Assembly (NCBI GenBank): GCA_949751835.1
Contig: CATKHK010000046.1
Coordinates: forward strand, 300,173-364,172
DNA from: Blepharisma japonicum
Lineage: Eukaryota; Ciliophora; Heterotrichea; Heterotrichida; Blepharismidae
Reading direction: 5' to 3'
Length of the DNA stretch: 64,000 nt
Under the pieces are notes generated by a model, which was not told the DNA's origin, searched no databases, and worked only from the letters and a program-made list of their open reading frames with translations. Both the position numbers and the translations under genes were made by a program. Numbering within the stretch: the stretch's first letter is position 1; each line of letters starts with the position of its first letter. Of this stretch, positions 21,443 through 30,141 are shown piece after piece.

Positions 21443-22366
21443 ATGACTGAAATTGAAGCAATCGACATCAATCCACATCAAGACCATCCAGTCGTCTGTG
21501 TTACCGTAAATGTCAACTTAAAGACTGGTGAAGTGTCACGCGAACGCTCAGATATTTTAAAGGAATTAACTCCTTTAAGAAAATCATCATCACTTTCAAC
21601 CATGTCAGCTAGAGAAATAAGACTACTTGCGAAGCAAGCAGAGTATAAGGCAAAGAATAACGTTAAAATTCTTGAAAAACAAGCCAAAGAGCTTAGTGAA
21701 CTTCGCGAGACTCCAGAAATCAACCCCAATTCAAGGAAAATTGCAGAAAAAGTCAAAACCAAGCAAAGCTTTGAAATTAAAGTAAAGCAAAAAGAAAATA
21801 TTGAAAAAACTTACCTTCCAACTGGGACTATTAAAGTTTCTCCAGAAAGTCTTTTAAATTCCTTAAAAGCGCGCCCACAATCTGCCTTTTCTGTTCTCCC
21901 TACAGAAGAGCCAATAGCTAAGCCGAAACTAAATGTAATGGATCGCACACAAGTGTGACTGGAAAAGAAAAATACTAAAATTGTTGAAGAAACTAAGAAA
22001 ACCGAGGAAAAAAATTTAGAAAATTGCACATTTCAGCCCCAGCTTTATGAAAGAATTAGGACAGATGAGTCACCTTTGTCAATGCCTTCTAAGCTTTCTC
22101 AAACTTTTAGTTCTTTTTATACAAAGAAACAAGAATATAAAAAGAAATTAGCTTCATCCACGGTAACTTCACGTTTAAATACTGAAAATGGAAAAAGAAA
22201 TATTGAAACTGACCCTATAGCGACTGATAATTTGCAGACGAGCGGGGCTGGTATGAAGTATATTAAGATTACTCCTGTAAACAAGCAGCTTAAGTTTAAA
22301 TCAGGGTTCAATGAAATCTCGTTTAAAAAGAAAGCCAAGCCAATGCTGTCGTATAGGTTAAATTAG
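21443..22366 (+). CDS. Hypothetical basic protein with CTF-P motif
   Basis: 307 aa. It opens MTEIEAIDINPHQDHPVVC, then a Lys/Glu-rich helical segment (REIRLLAKQAEYKAKNNVKI, about residues 53-105). TGA is Trp at residue 172. Further on is ENCTFQPQLYERIR, a short motif of a type common in large ciliate and apicomplexan cytoskeletal proteins (C-T-F-x-P), then a basic tail ending KPMLSYRLN. No enzyme domain; the motif hints at a cytoskeletal or ciliary role only. Confidence 0.7.
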
Positions 22367-22468
22367 TAATTACGATAGCTTAAGTTAATATAAATTAACA
22401 ATAACAATCTCATTTATTATTTTCCTTACTTTGCCATTTTTATAGAATATAGAAATCATAATAATAGA

Positions 22469-23116
22469 TTAAGGGTTTTCGTGAAATTCTTCTTTTAGCA
22501 CAACAGGCTGTAAATTTTTATCAAAGTTCAGCTCTTTCTTTACCATTGTATTTTCTCTTATCGTCGATATTGCTGATAATGCAGCATCTCTTCTTGCCAA
22601 TTCTTTCGTCATACCTATCCCACTAATAATATTTCTGCTCGGAAATTCCATATGGCAGTGATAAATGTTTTTTTCTTTTAAATTATATGATTCTTCATAA
22701 GAAAGGCTATAACTTAGACCACTTTCAATGCAAAGATTTGACAGCTCTTTGTCATATTCTTGAGCTCCGCTAGCTCTTTGTAAATTTTGCTGATTTGAAA
22801 TCCTACGTATCGGGATATCACCGTCAAAAACATAGCTTTTTTCTTCAAATATCTTTAAAATATGCTTGTTATTGGTAACAGATTCTCATATAGGGTGATA
22901 GCTAAGGTAATCAAAAAAACCCTGCTTTTTTATTTTTATTTTTTTCGTAAACTTCACCAAGACACATACAAATTCTTGGTCTTCTATGTCAGTTAACCTT
23001 GAAATGATCACAAAATGAATGGGAGCTAAGCTCTTGAAAAATTTTATGAATTTTATTTCTTCCTCTGAACAGTCATAATATTTTAGAAAAAATTGGTTTC
23101 CTGACATCCCGCTCAT
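22469..23116 (-). CDS. Degenerate Rep-like (HUH endonuclease fold) domain joined to a dsRNA-binding domain
   Basis: 215 aa. Residues 8-100 resemble, in order, the N-terminal nicking domain of CRESS-DNA virus Rep proteins: an FFLKYYDCSEEE start like motif I, IHFVIISR strand, a strand EFVCVLVKF where motif II (H-u-H) should be, then KIKKQGFFDYLSYHP, and ILKIFEEK where the catalytic Y-x-x-K lies. Both metal-binding His and the Tyr are absent, so nicking is not expected. Residues about 137-193 fit a dsRBD: SYSLSYEES, IYHCHMEFPSRN, then ISGIGMTKELARRDAALSAI, the conserved G-x-G-x-(S/T)K-x2-A-x3-AA pattern. One TGA is Trp (PIWESV). The dsRBD call is fairly strong; the Rep ancestry is inference from motif order. 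Confidence 0.6.
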
Positions 23117-23247
23117 TTTATATTATATAAAATGCAGCCAAAATTGATAAATAAAACATCCCCCAAAATATTAATTTAATAAATTTTAATTCAAAAAATT
23201 ATATAAATAAATGATAAATTAAATTTAAGTTTGCAATTTGTAAATAA

Positions 23248-24279
23248 ATGAAAATATCATGAATTATCACTTTTTTTATAACGTCTCTTGCTTTCTCTCA
23301 ATTATCATGCCCTAACTATTTATGCAGCCCATCTAAGTTAGACTCAAATACCTGTATACTCTATGAATCAAACACATTTCTTCTCCAGCCCTGCAAAGAT
23401 AACTATGTATGTCCTCCCCTTACTTCTGCAGGCTCCTCTCAGTGTCAGCCAAAGCCTACCCCATCCTTAGATAAATCATGGCCAGGAGAATGATGCCAAA
23501 ATAACTCAACCTGCGCTTATGGCCACTGTGAAAAATCAATCTGTAAGGGAAAATCTCTCAACGAAACCTGCTCTATAAGTGATGAATGTGGGCCTAAGCT
23601 AAGGTGCCTTAACGGTATCTGCAAAGAATTATTAACAGAATCCTCTAAAGGCTGCAATACAGATTATGACTGTGAAAATCATTGTGGCTGTGAAAATCAT
23701 CAGTGTGTAAAATATTTAAGTAAATATGAAGGTGACTCTGTAGAAAACTGCATAAATAATAGCAGCATGATATGTGGAAGCACAATGTGCTATGAAGGGT
23801 ACTGTTTAGCGTTTCTTCAAAATGATAAGGAAATCCCATCAGTTTGCAAATCAGATGAAGATTGCACGTCAAGCCATTATAATACTCCTGCATATCCCTT
23901 TAAATTTTACCAGACTTGTCAATGTGGTATAAATAGCTTGGGAAATGCTTATTGCAGTTTATTCCCTGGAGATGAGCCAATGAATAATTATTTGGAGTGG
24001 CTTGATTATTGGTTTTATTCGTATTCTATTCAAAAATGCAACACTGTTAGAAGAACTTCGCTTAATTGTATAAAAACGTGATGGAAGGCGAAATACTACA
24101 CCACATATGCTTATGCTCTTTCTATTACTATGAATTATCCACAAATCCAAGAAAACGATAACTGCGTAGAAAAAATTTACAACCAAGCTTATATTTCAGC
24201 TAGAAACAGCTACGAAAAGGCAAACAGTCACTATAAACTATCAATTCCAGCATTAATTTTAACTGCATTTTTATTATAA
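23248..24279 (+). CDS. Cys-rich secreted or surface protein, possibly GPI-anchored
   Basis: 343 aa. A signal peptide (ISWIITFFITSLAFSQ, TGA as Trp) precedes a region with over 30 Cys in EGF/DKK-like spacings (CAYGHCEKSICKG, CGPKLRCLNGICKE, CNTDYDCENHCGCENHQC, CKSDEDC). It ends in a hydrophobic tail (LSIPALILTAFLL) at the very C-terminus with no basic residues after it, as in GPI attachment signals. Several N-x-S/T sites. Similar Cys-rich surface proteins are common in ciliates; ligand or role unknown. Convergent to the p62-like gene with 7 bp between stops. Confidence 0.8.
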
Positions 24280-24286
24280 TTCTTTA

Positions 24287-25384
24287 TTACTGCAAAAGAG
24301 CCATTACGGTTTCATTAAGGTTATAATGATGGCTTTCCAATAAATTTTTGACTCTTTCCTCATCTTTGAATCCCATGGCTTTTATTTTTTCAGTCATTTC
24401 CTCTTCAAGAGATTTTTTCTTTTCTTCTGGCTTCTTAAATTTCAATAAATTGTGCTCGTGGTCACTATTTTCTTCACAAGTTTCACAAAGGTTAAAATCT
24501 TTGCATTGGTTGCACTTATACCGAATCCCAAAAATCGTCTTTATTCCACAGCCTTTGCACGAAATTCCAGTATGGGCAATTTGGCTGAATCGGAGACTTC
24601 CTACATTTTTAACTTCTTCCCTGACTATTTTTCTTAATTCTTCCTCAAATGAAGCTCTATCACACTGTATAGAAACTGGGTTTGACACAATTGGAACAGT
24701 AGCTGAATCAATAGAGGAAACATGGACGATTTCCATTTCAGTTTCTTGGTTTTTCTTTATATCAGTGTTCTGAGAACAGTCAACTGATTCTGGTCCATTT
24801 TGTTTTACATCAGTCAGCGGTACATTTGGCTCACATGATTTATCAAGGACTTCTATCGAATTGGTAATACTAGCTTCATCTTGGGTATTTATCCCGCTTG
24901 CCATTTCATGAGTGTTAATAACAGTTCCATTTCCCGCATCTATTTTAGGCTCTGGGACAATCTGATTTGTAGCATCTATTTTTGGGGTCCCACCAATACA
25001 TTTGTCAGAGACATTAGGAATGGGGCTACTTGACCTGTCTAGTTTAACTTCTTCAACTACTATAGACTCTTCGATTTGAGGCTCATTGGTTATCTGAGAT
25101 CTTAATAGTGGAAGATCATCAATAAATTGTGAGGATTTCGTTTGACCTAGCGTCCCGAGATCTTCAACTTGGATAACTGCATTAAGCTCGATCACCCAGA
25201 TTAGCGCTTCTTCATATTCCAGCTGGGTTTGCACTGTGATTAACTCTTCATCTTCATCTAAGTATTTAAAAGTTGGGCGAGATGCGCCGAATTCATTTTT
25301 GCATAAAGATATTAAGTCTTCAATCTTCCGAGGGGGAGAGATATTTATGACTTTGCCTTGAAAAGATAATTTCACTTTCTCCAT
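24287..25384 (-). CDS. p62/NBR1-like autophagy receptor (PB1-ZZ-UBA)
   Basis: 365 aa. PB1 domain at residues 1-75 (KVKLSFQGKVINIS, with acidic OPCA motif YLDEDEELITVQTQLEYEEA). A Ser/Thr/Asn-rich disordered linker follows. A ZZ zinc finger lies at about 265-312 (GISCKGCGIKTIFGIRYKC, CKDFNLCETCEENSDHEH) and a UBA at about 325-363 (KIKAMGFKDEERVKNLL, NLNETVMALLQ). This is the domain order of SQSTM1/p62 without the NBR1 four-Trp domain. Members oligomerise via PB1 and bind ubiquitin via UBA and ATG8 via a LIR; no convincing LIR (aromatic-x-x-hydrophobic in acidic context) is obvious here. ATG8 lies 20 kb away in this window. Confidence 0.85.
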   Translation of the reverse strand: MEKVKLSFQGKVINISPPRKIEDLISLCKNEFGASRPTFKYLDEDEELITVQTQLEYEEALIWVIELNAVIQVEDLGTLGQTKSSQFIDDLPLLRSQITNEPQIEESIVVEEVKLDRSSSPIPNVSDKCIGGTPKIDATNQIVPEPKIDAGNGTVINTHEMASGINTQDEASITNSIEVLDKSCEPNVPLTDVKQNGPESVDCSQNTDIKKNQETEMEIVHVSSIDSATVPIVSNPVSIQCDRASFEEELRKIVREEVKNVGSLRFSQIAHTGISCKGCGIKTIFGIRYKCNQCKDFNLCETCEENSDHEHNLLKFKKPEEKKKSLEEEMTEKIKAMGFKDEERVKNLLESHHYNLNETVMALLQ

Positions 25385-25652
25385 TATTTATATGCAGATC
25401 AGAATAGAATGCTTAATTCTTATAAAATATTAAAATTCTTTTTAACCCTAAGATTACTAAATAGAATTCAAATAAGATTTTTCTTTTATATGAATTATCT
25501 TTCATAAGTATTCATATGCAATCTTTTACTAGAATCCTCTGAAACTCAATTTTATGACACCATTATATGATTTATTCAAGTGTTATTAGACAGATTGAAG
25601 CTAAAGCAAACTCTACTAATTTTTCAATATTTGTAATAGCCATTAATAATTT

Positions 25653-26108
25653 ATGTCAAGAACAATCTTGGACACTGAGCCTGGCTACTGGGAGAACGCA
25701 TTTAAACTGTGGCATACATCTTACAAGGATTCACAATTCAGATCTGGACTTATTCATAGGCGTCATTTATGGGGAGAAGTTGATTCTCATGATTTGAAGT
25801 ATGTGACCAGTGCCCCATCAACTAAAAGAGGAGAAGCAAGACTTTATGCTCCTCCTAGAGGAATTCCATATCCACGTGAGTGCTCAAAACAGATTAACAA
25901 ACTTGTCCAATGCAAAGCTAGCTATGGAGTCCATAGTCCTGTAGATGATGTTCCTCAATGCAACCAATGGAAAAGTGTTATTTTTGAGGAATGCCCTCAC
26001 TGGGTAGTAGAAAATTTAGCATTGAAGAAAAAGGTTGTGAAGAGATATGAAGATATTGACAATCTCACATACCAAAGAGCTATGGAGATATCCGACTATA
26101 ATAAGTAA
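25653..26108 (+). CDS. CHCH-type (twin Cys) probable mitochondrial protein
   Basis: 151 aa. A C-x9-C (CSKQINKLVQC) and a C-x10-C (CNQWKSVIFEEC) pair about 30 residues apart suggest a CHCH coiled-coil-helix fold oxidised in the mitochondrial intermembrane space. The N-terminal part has Trp/His/Arg-rich segments (GYWENAFKLWHTSYKD, HRRHLWGEVDSH) and the C-terminus is charged. CHCH proteins of this size include complex I subunits (NDUFB7, NDUFS5) and assembly factors; a specific orthologue cannot be named. Confidence 0.65.
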   Translation: MSRTILDTEPGYWENAFKLWHTSYKDSQFRSGLIHRRHLWGEVDSHDLKYVTSAPSTKRGEARLYAPPRGIPYPRECSKQINKLVQCKASYGVHSPVDDVPQCNQWKSVIFEECPHWVVENLALKKKVVKRYEDIDNLTYQRAMEISDYNK

Positions 26109-26348
26109 GTAGATCTCCTTTATTAGCTAATATATAACAGTTAGCACATATTAATTTAATTTCGAATTTTATGATTACAGAAATTTTACATTAAATAGGG
26201 TATTGATAAAGTGCTCTTTAAAACAGCTTCAGTTATCTATTAAACAAATCCTCTTATATTAGAAATTATTATATAATTCAAAATCTGTTGTTCTAAATAA
26301 TTTTGAAACATAAATCACAAATTTTTTAAGTTACTATCGTTACATAAA

Positions 26349-29300
26349 ATGGGAGAAGCAGTAAAAGTCGCTGTCCGCGTCAGGCCTTTTAACTCTAGAG
26401 AAAAGGCAGAAGGTGCCGAACTTTGTGTCAGCATGACCCGAAATTCCACCAAGGTTTGGAGTCGTGATCCACCTATCGAAAAAGAATTCAACTTCGATTA
26501 CAGTTATTGGTCACACGATGGGTTCATAGAAGACCCTACCACAGGGATTCTTACAAAAGACCGTCCAGGCTCCAAATATGCTGACCAGCAAATGGTATTT
26601 AATGATGTTGGGGTCGATATCTTGAACAATGCATGGGAAGGTTACCATGTCTGCCTTTTTGCATATGGGCAAACAGGCTCAGGCAAAAGCTATAGTATTG
26701 TGGGATATGGGCCGAATAAAGGGGTTATCCCGATTGCATGTGAAGAAATTTTTAACAGAATAAGAAACTCAAAGAACCCATTGGTGAAATATGACGTAAA
26801 AGTTAGCATGCTAGAAATCTATAACGAACAAGTGCAAGATCTGCTCCAGGCACCTGAAAGAAGAGTCAAAGGAGGGTTGAAGGTAAGAGAGCATCCTAAG
26901 ACTGGTGTCTTTGTTGATGGACTGGTACAGCAAACAGTCTCATCTTATGAAGAAATTAGCCAGGTGCTAGATGATGGAAATAAACATAGAACTGTTGCAG
27001 CTACTCAAATGAATGCAACTAGTTCAAGAGCACATACTGTACTCACTATTTCCTTTACACAGATTTTCCATGAAGAAGGCACCGGAAAACCTTTAACAAG
27101 AAAGCAAAGTGATATTAACTTGGTCGATTTAGCTGGCTCTGAAAGAGCTAGCAAAACAGGTGCAACTGGAGATAGACTTCAAGAAGGAAGTAGCATCAAC
27201 CAATCTTTATCATGCTTAGGAAAAGTTATTACTGCATTAGCAAAAAAATCAGCTGGTGGCGCAGCCAGAGGTGAAGTGATTCCATACAGAGAAAGCAAAC
27301 TAACCAGAATCTTGCAAAATGCACTAGGAGGTAACAGTAAAACTACCATGATCGCTGCAATATCTCCTGCCACTTTTAACTTCGAAGAAACCTTAAGCAC
27401 CCTAAGATATGCGGATCAAGTAAAATCAATTAAAAACAAAGCTGTTGTAAACGAAACCCCACAGGAAAAACTGATTAGAGAACTTAAAGAAGAAAACGAG
27501 AAACTTAAAGCCTTATTAGAAGGAAGAGGTGGCTCTGTAGGTGGTGGTGCAGGAGGAGGGATGTCAGATGAGCAAAGAATGGAATTTGAAGCCCAAATCG
27601 AGCAGCTGAGGAGAGAAAAAGAAGAAGCAGAAAAAACAGCCTATCAAAGAGCTCAAGAAGAAAGCACAAGAATTGAAAGGCAGCCTACTGTTCATAAAAA
27701 AGAAATCACAGGGCCACATATTACAAATTTGAACGAAGATCCTCAACTAAGTGGACAAATACAGCATGAGTTTATGGAGGGGCAATCAAGACTGGGTAGA
27801 TCTCAAGAAAATACTATTGTGCTAAATGGGCTAGGAATCGCTCCAGAGCATTGTGCAGTGCAAAGAAGTGGTGCAAGGCATGTGCTTATACCCTCTTCTG
27901 ATGCAAAAAACAAAACGATGGTAAATGGGCAAATCCTCTCTTCACCCTATGAGCTAAACCATTTAGACAGAATAAAATTTGGAAACTATTTGTTTTTCTT
28001 ATTTATAGACCCATCTCAACCTCCTAACCCTGAACTCAACTGGGAATATGCCATAAAAGAAGCAAATGAAGCCGAAATGCAAGCCTTGGTCACCGAGCAA
28101 GAAAAACAAATGCGCAGAAAGCAAGAAGAAATGGAGCAAAAACTTAAAGCAGAATGGGAAGCCAAGCAGCGAGATATGGAAGAAGAAAGAAGGAAGCTTG
28201 AAGCCATGCTAAATCAAAAATCAAAACAAGATGAAGAAACTAGGGCGCTTCTCGAAGAAAAAGAAAGAGCTTTGCTAGAAAAGCAAAGAGAAATGGAAGA
28301 AGAATTACGGAAAAGAGAACAAGATTTAAGAGATAAAGAAAAAGAAAGACAGCAAAGAGCAAGAATGGACACGATGATAAGCAATGCTTTGCAGATGTCT
28401 AATGAAGTCAATGAAAGAGCAGCTATGCTAGGAAAGCCACTGAGGGTAAAGCCAGAATTTTCAAGGACTCCTGGAAGGGACGGAACTATTGGGAAAGGGA
28501 TGGAAAATGTAAGTGTAAGAATGAGGGTTATGACCCCTGGGCTTGGAGATATCAGACTTTATTGGCCAGTTGAAAAACTCGAAGAAAGACTTCCAGACAT
28601 GGCTGATATGTGTCAGCAATATTTTGAAGGAACACCTCTAGAAAACATCGAAATGAATTATGATCCATTCTGGGTTGAGCCTGAAGAAGTCCCTTCCATG
28701 ATGGATGAGGGTGGCTACATTGGCCAAGTCAACTTAATAACTGAAACTTTGTTTTACTTATTCGACATTGCAGAAGATTCACATCCTATATACACTCCGT
28801 ATGGTCAGCAAATAGGAAACCTTGTCGCAGGAATCGCTCCATCACTTGCTGACGAAGACATAGAGGAAGCAGGATATGAAAATATGCACGAAATAGAAGG
28901 AAGAACATTAGACCTCACCATGAGCATTAAAAGAATTGTGGATCTTCCGAATGAATTTGCTCAAGATGTGTATTGCTCGTATATGATCCCACAAGCTGGG
29001 AGAGATACTTTTACAACACAAAAAGTTAGCGGAAGCAATCCAGGCTTTGACTACATTAAAAAGCACCAGGTTTTAGTTACAAAATACACAGTGGGAGAGT
29101 TTGAAAAAGGGACAATCACGATAAATATTTTTGGAGGCAAACCACAAAACTTAAAAAACCACGAAATCGAAACGGCACGAAGAATTTTCAGTGCAGGTAC
29201 TGGGGTAGGAAAATCAGGCAAACGATTCCAAGAAGAAACAAAATCTCCTTTAACAAGTATACGTGAATTAGAAGAGCCTCGAGCTCCAGCTAGAAATCCA

Positions 29301-29639
29301 GAAAAAATTGTTCAGCCAGCGAAGAAATCTGAAGAAGTAAAAGTCCCAGCTAAAAAAGCTGCAGATTCTCAGCCTGCACAAAAAACTGCATTAGTTACAC
29401 CGGATAAGAATTCAAGCGACTTCGATTTTCGATCTCATCCATCATCGGAAGCACTAATTGGCTCTGCTAAAATAAAGCCTGCTACTCCTTTAGAATCTAC
29501 ACCTGGGTCTGTTGCTGTAATACAAGAAGCAAGAATAGTTGACGAAAGAGATGAAAAGATCAAAAAAATGGAAGAAGAGCTTAAAAAGGCAAAAGAAAAT
29601 CAAAAAGCAGAAAAATCAAGTTGTTGTGAGATAATTTAA
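26349..29639 (+). CDS. Kinesin-3 motor with FHA domain and C-terminal CaaX box
   Basis: 1096 aa plus-end-directed microtubule motor. Motor domain about 1-365: VKVAVRVRPFNSREK, P-loop AYGQTGSGKSYS (about 105), switch I NATSSRAHT, switch II VDLAGSERA, and YRESKLTRILQNALGGNSKT. A neck coil follows, then an FHA domain (about 475-565: GQSRLGRSQENTIVLNGLGI, EHCAVQR, NHLDRIKFGN). A long charged coiled coil (about 580-690) precedes a KIF1/KIF14-like C2-type region (about 715-945: VSVRMRVMTPGLGDIRLYW). The tail is Ala/Lys/Pro-rich and ends SSCCEII, a prenylation-type CaaX (CEII). There is no PH domain, the usual membrane anchor of KIF1A. Intron-free. Confidence 0.93.
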   Translation: MGEAVKVAVRVRPFNSREKAEGAELCVSMTRNSTKVWSRDPPIEKEFNFDYSYWSHDGFIEDPTTGILTKDRPGSKYADQQMVFNDVGVDILNNAWEGYHVCLFAYGQTGSGKSYSIVGYGPNKGVIPIACEEIFNRIRNSKNPLVKYDVKVSMLEIYNEQVQDLLQAPERRVKGGLKVREHPKTGVFVDGLVQQTVSSYEEISQVLDDGNKHRTVAATQMNATSSRAHTVLTISFTQIFHEEGTGKPLTRKQSDINLVDLAGSERASKTGATGDRLQEGSSINQSLSCLGKVITALAKKSAGGAARGEVIPYRESKLTRILQNALGGNSKTTMIAAISPATFNFEETLSTLRYADQVKSIKNKAVVNETPQEKLIRELKEENEKLKALLEGRGGSVGGGAGGGMSDEQRMEFEAQIEQLRREKEEAEKTAYQRAQEESTRIERQPTVHKKEITGPHITNLNEDPQLSGQIQHEFMEGQSRLGRSQENTIVLNGLGIAPEHCAVQRSGARHVLIPSSDAKNKTMVNGQILSSPYELNHLDRIKFGNYLFFLFIDPSQPPNPELNWEYAIKEANEAEMQALVTEQEKQMRRKQEEMEQKLKAEWEAKQRDMEEERRKLEAMLNQKSKQDEETRALLEEKERALLEKQREMEEELRKREQDLRDKEKERQQRARMDTMISNALQMSNEVNERAAMLGKPLRVKPEFSRTPGRDGTIGKGMENVSVRMRVMTPGLGDIRLYWPVEKLEERLPDMADMCQQYFEGTPLENIEMNYDPFWVEPEEVPSMMDEGGYIGQVNLITETLFYLFDIAEDSHPIYTPYGQQIGNLVAGIAPSLADEDIEEAGYENMHEIEGRTLDLTMSIKRIVDLPNEFAQDVYCSYMIPQAGRDTFTTQKVSGSNPGFDYIKKHQVLVTKYTVGEFEKGTITINIFGGKPQNLKNHEIETARRIFSAGTGVGKSGKRFQEETKSPLTSIRELEEPRAPARNPEKIVQPAKKSEEVKVPAKKAADSQPAQKTALVTPDKNSSDFDFRSHPSSEALIGSAKIKPATPLESTPGSVAVIQEARIVDERDEKIKKMEEELKKAKENQKAEKSSCCEII

Positions 29640-29640
29640 G

Positions 29641-30000
29641 TTAATCTTCTTCTAAATTTATGTTGGTTCCAAATCTTGCATACAGGTAGCTTTTAAGTGC
29701 TAACATTTCTTTTTGGACATCTTCTAATTGACCTCTTGAGACTTCCAAGTCATGACGTTTCTGGTCCTTGACTTTTTCCAGTCTTTCAATAGCTTCTTCT
29801 TCAGTGCATTGGATCAAACACTCACCAATCATAACTCTGACGCTTCCTTCCATTGATAATTCAAGCTCATCAACTGCATCTTGTAAAGCATTAAATTTCT
29901 CCTCTTTAGTTTTGCAATCTTGGTCGATTTCTTTTGAGCGCATGTTTAGATAACTGAATCTATTGATCCTCTGTTGGTCTTCCCAAAGAACATCAGCCAT
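29641..30000 (-). CDS. PFDN4: Prefoldin subunit 4
   Basis: 119 aa beta-type prefoldin, part of the hexameric chaperone that hands actin and tubulin to CCT. It has the family opening VLWEDQQRINRFSYL, two coiled-coil helices flanking a beta hairpin (GECLIQCTEEEAIERLE), and the diagnostic C-terminus LKSYLYARFGTNINLEED. Its stop codon is separated by one base from the stop of the kinesin gene on the opposite strand. Confidence 0.94.
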   Translation of the reverse strand: MADVLWEDQQRINRFSYLNMRSKEIDQDCKTKEEKFNALQDAVDELELSMEGSVRVMIGECLIQCTEEEAIERLEKVKDQKRHDLEVSRGQLEDVQKEMLALKSYLYARFGTNINLEED

Positions 30001-30141
30001 TTATCTAATTTTATTTAAAAGTTGTGCAGAGTTAAAATTGGGTGTTTTGATAGATTCAGGTTTGAGATTGATAAGGGGTTGAAGAGTCGGAAAAGCTTGG
30101 GTTTATTAATAACGAATATTGCTTCTCAAAATAATTAATAT

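Noticed and set aside
22469-23116. Calling this an active endogenous viral replicase
   Set aside because: The metal-binding His pair and catalytic Tyr are missing, no helicase domain follows, and codon use is that of the host; it can only be a derived host gene, if related at all.
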